From CALWZE01 sp036644375 (GTDB lineage Bacteria > Bacillota > Clostridia > Oscillospirales > Ruminococcaceae), in assembly GCA_036644375.1 (NCBI GenBank), contig JAVXQD010000007.1:1-64000 (forward strand): 64,000 nucleotides of DNA, written 5' to 3'. Shown here one piece after another: positions 63,493 through 64,000 of this stretch (position 1 is the stretch's first letter; each line of letters starts with the position of its first letter). The notes beneath the pieces were generated by a model. It had not been told where the DNA came from and did not search any database. It was given only the letters and a program-made list of their open reading frames with translations. Both the position numbers and the translations under genes were made by a program.

Positions 63493-64000
63493 TGCTATTT
63501 TGGTCCTTATTTTGGCAATATGCTTTTTTTTGAATTATCACCGTGGGCTTATAAGTGCAGTAATTAGTATAGCGGCAGTCATAGTGTCGTTGATTTTGGG
63601 CTTTTATGTAAGCAACAGATTGACAGAGCCTATATATGAGAATTTTGTACGCGAGCGGTTGGTGACAGCGGTTGAGAAAAGAATCGAGTCCGACGGAGGC
63701 GGAGCGTTGGATGAAGTAACCGACGGTATAGGCTCCTTACTCGGAGGGGAAGAAGCCAAGCAGCAGTTGATTGACGCTGCCAACGGTGCAAAGCTTGTTG
63801 CGGCGGAAAAGATTGTTGACGACTCGCTCCAAAATGGTGCGAAAACAGCTATTCGAACTGCGCTGTTTATACTAATCTATGTAGTTGTCTCCCTTATTCT
63901 CACATCCCTTGCGCGCATGATGCGCGGGGTAAACAAAATACCTCTGCTGGGCTTTGCAAATAAGCTGTTAGGCGGAGCATTGGGGTTTGCAATCGGCGCG
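63473..64000 (+). CDS. CvpA-family membrane protein (cut by window edge)
   Basis: The first 176 codons of a CvpA/colicin V production-like protein; the stop codon lies beyond the window. Hydrophobic segments appear at about 3-19, 26-46 and 127-145, with the family pattern LILDAILVLILAICFFLNYHR at the start and LTSLARMMRGVNKIPLLGFA at the present end. An acidic loop lies between. CGGAGG lies seven bases before the ATG at 63473. Confidence 0.75.
   Translation, partial: MTWLILDAILVLILAICFFLNYHRGLISAVISIAAVIVSLILGFYVSNRLTEPIYENFVRERLVTAVEKRIESDGGGALDEVTDGIGSLLGGEEAKQQLIDAANGAKLVAAEKIVDDSLQNGAKTAIRTALFILIYVVVSLILTSLARMMRGVNKIPLLGFANKLLGGALGFAIGA

Noticed and set aside
1..64000. CRISPR arrays, insertion sequences or prophage
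   Set aside because: No regularly spaced repeats, transposase motifs or phage structural genes were seen.

Overview
The window is a gene-dense, mostly housekeeping chromosome segment from a low-to-moderate GC, Gram-positive, endospore-forming (or spore-lineage) member of the Firmicutes, class Clostridia. I infer this from consensus TTGACA/TATAAT promoters with strong GGAGG ribosome sites, spore-lineage genes (a SpoIID domain, a BofA-like protein), Firmicutes gene orders (DUF1934-argS; gdpP-rplI-dnaB; ecfA1-ecfA2-ecfT-truA), RNase J, and a ThiI without a rhodanese domain. A dedicated glutaminyl-tRNA synthetase points to a subset of Clostridia. I cannot name a species.

Layout: 0-6.4 kb holds a flavin-reductase-like protein, then a sulfur-transfer run (cysteine desulfurase, ThiI) ending in a 1014-residue fusion of CinA, a membrane segment, a sortase-like domain lacking its catalytic residues, and a SpoIID domain. 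6.5-11.5 kb (minus strand) holds a SHOCT-type membrane protein, DUF1934-argS and ddl-murI. 11.7-15.4 kb is the rpmG-secE-nusG-rplK-rplA and rplJ-rplL block with an L10 leader. 15.5-20 kb holds a phosphoglycerate-mutase-like phosphatase, an XRE regulator and secA. 20-21.8 kb is a two-gene operon of a NifU/IscU-like protein and a GGGtGRT-family protein. 21.9-28.4 kb (minus) holds a GGDEF protein with a frameshift, glnS, the iscS-iscU-mnmA operon and rnhA. 28.6-38.6 kb is a long plus-strand run: RNase J, gdpP, rplI, dnaB, tilS, hpt, ftsH. 38.7-44.2 kb holds a divergent type IIA topoisomerase pair, secG, a bofA-like gene and the RNase P RNA. 44.2-49.7 kb holds an AI-2E-type permease, malQ, an M20 amidohydrolase and, convergent to these, cardiolipin synthase.

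49.8-51.7 kb is the only clearly accessory stretch: a compact XRE/zeta-type toxin-antitoxin module preceded by four copies of a TTGCAC/GTGCAA half-site between divergent promoters, next to tRNA-Val(GAC). 51.8-64 kb holds a DUF2142 membrane protein, ruvC-ruvA-ruvB, glmM, a methyltransferase, the ECF transport module with truA, a DUF5711 protein and the start of a CvpA-family gene cut by the window edge.

Themes: sulfur trafficking recurs (two cysteine desulfurases, one with ThiI for s4U8, one with IscU and MnmA for Fe-S clusters and s2U34, plus the separate IscU-like/GGGtGRT pair). Cell-envelope work (ddl, murI, glmM, cls, SpoIID), translation and DNA maintenance make up most of the rest. The most unusual items are the CinA/sortase-like/SpoIID fusion, the XRE-zeta module with its operator array, the GGGtGRT operon, the topoisomerase pair with altered quinolone-region residues, and the GGDEF frameshift. 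No CRISPR array, insertion sequence or prophage was seen.
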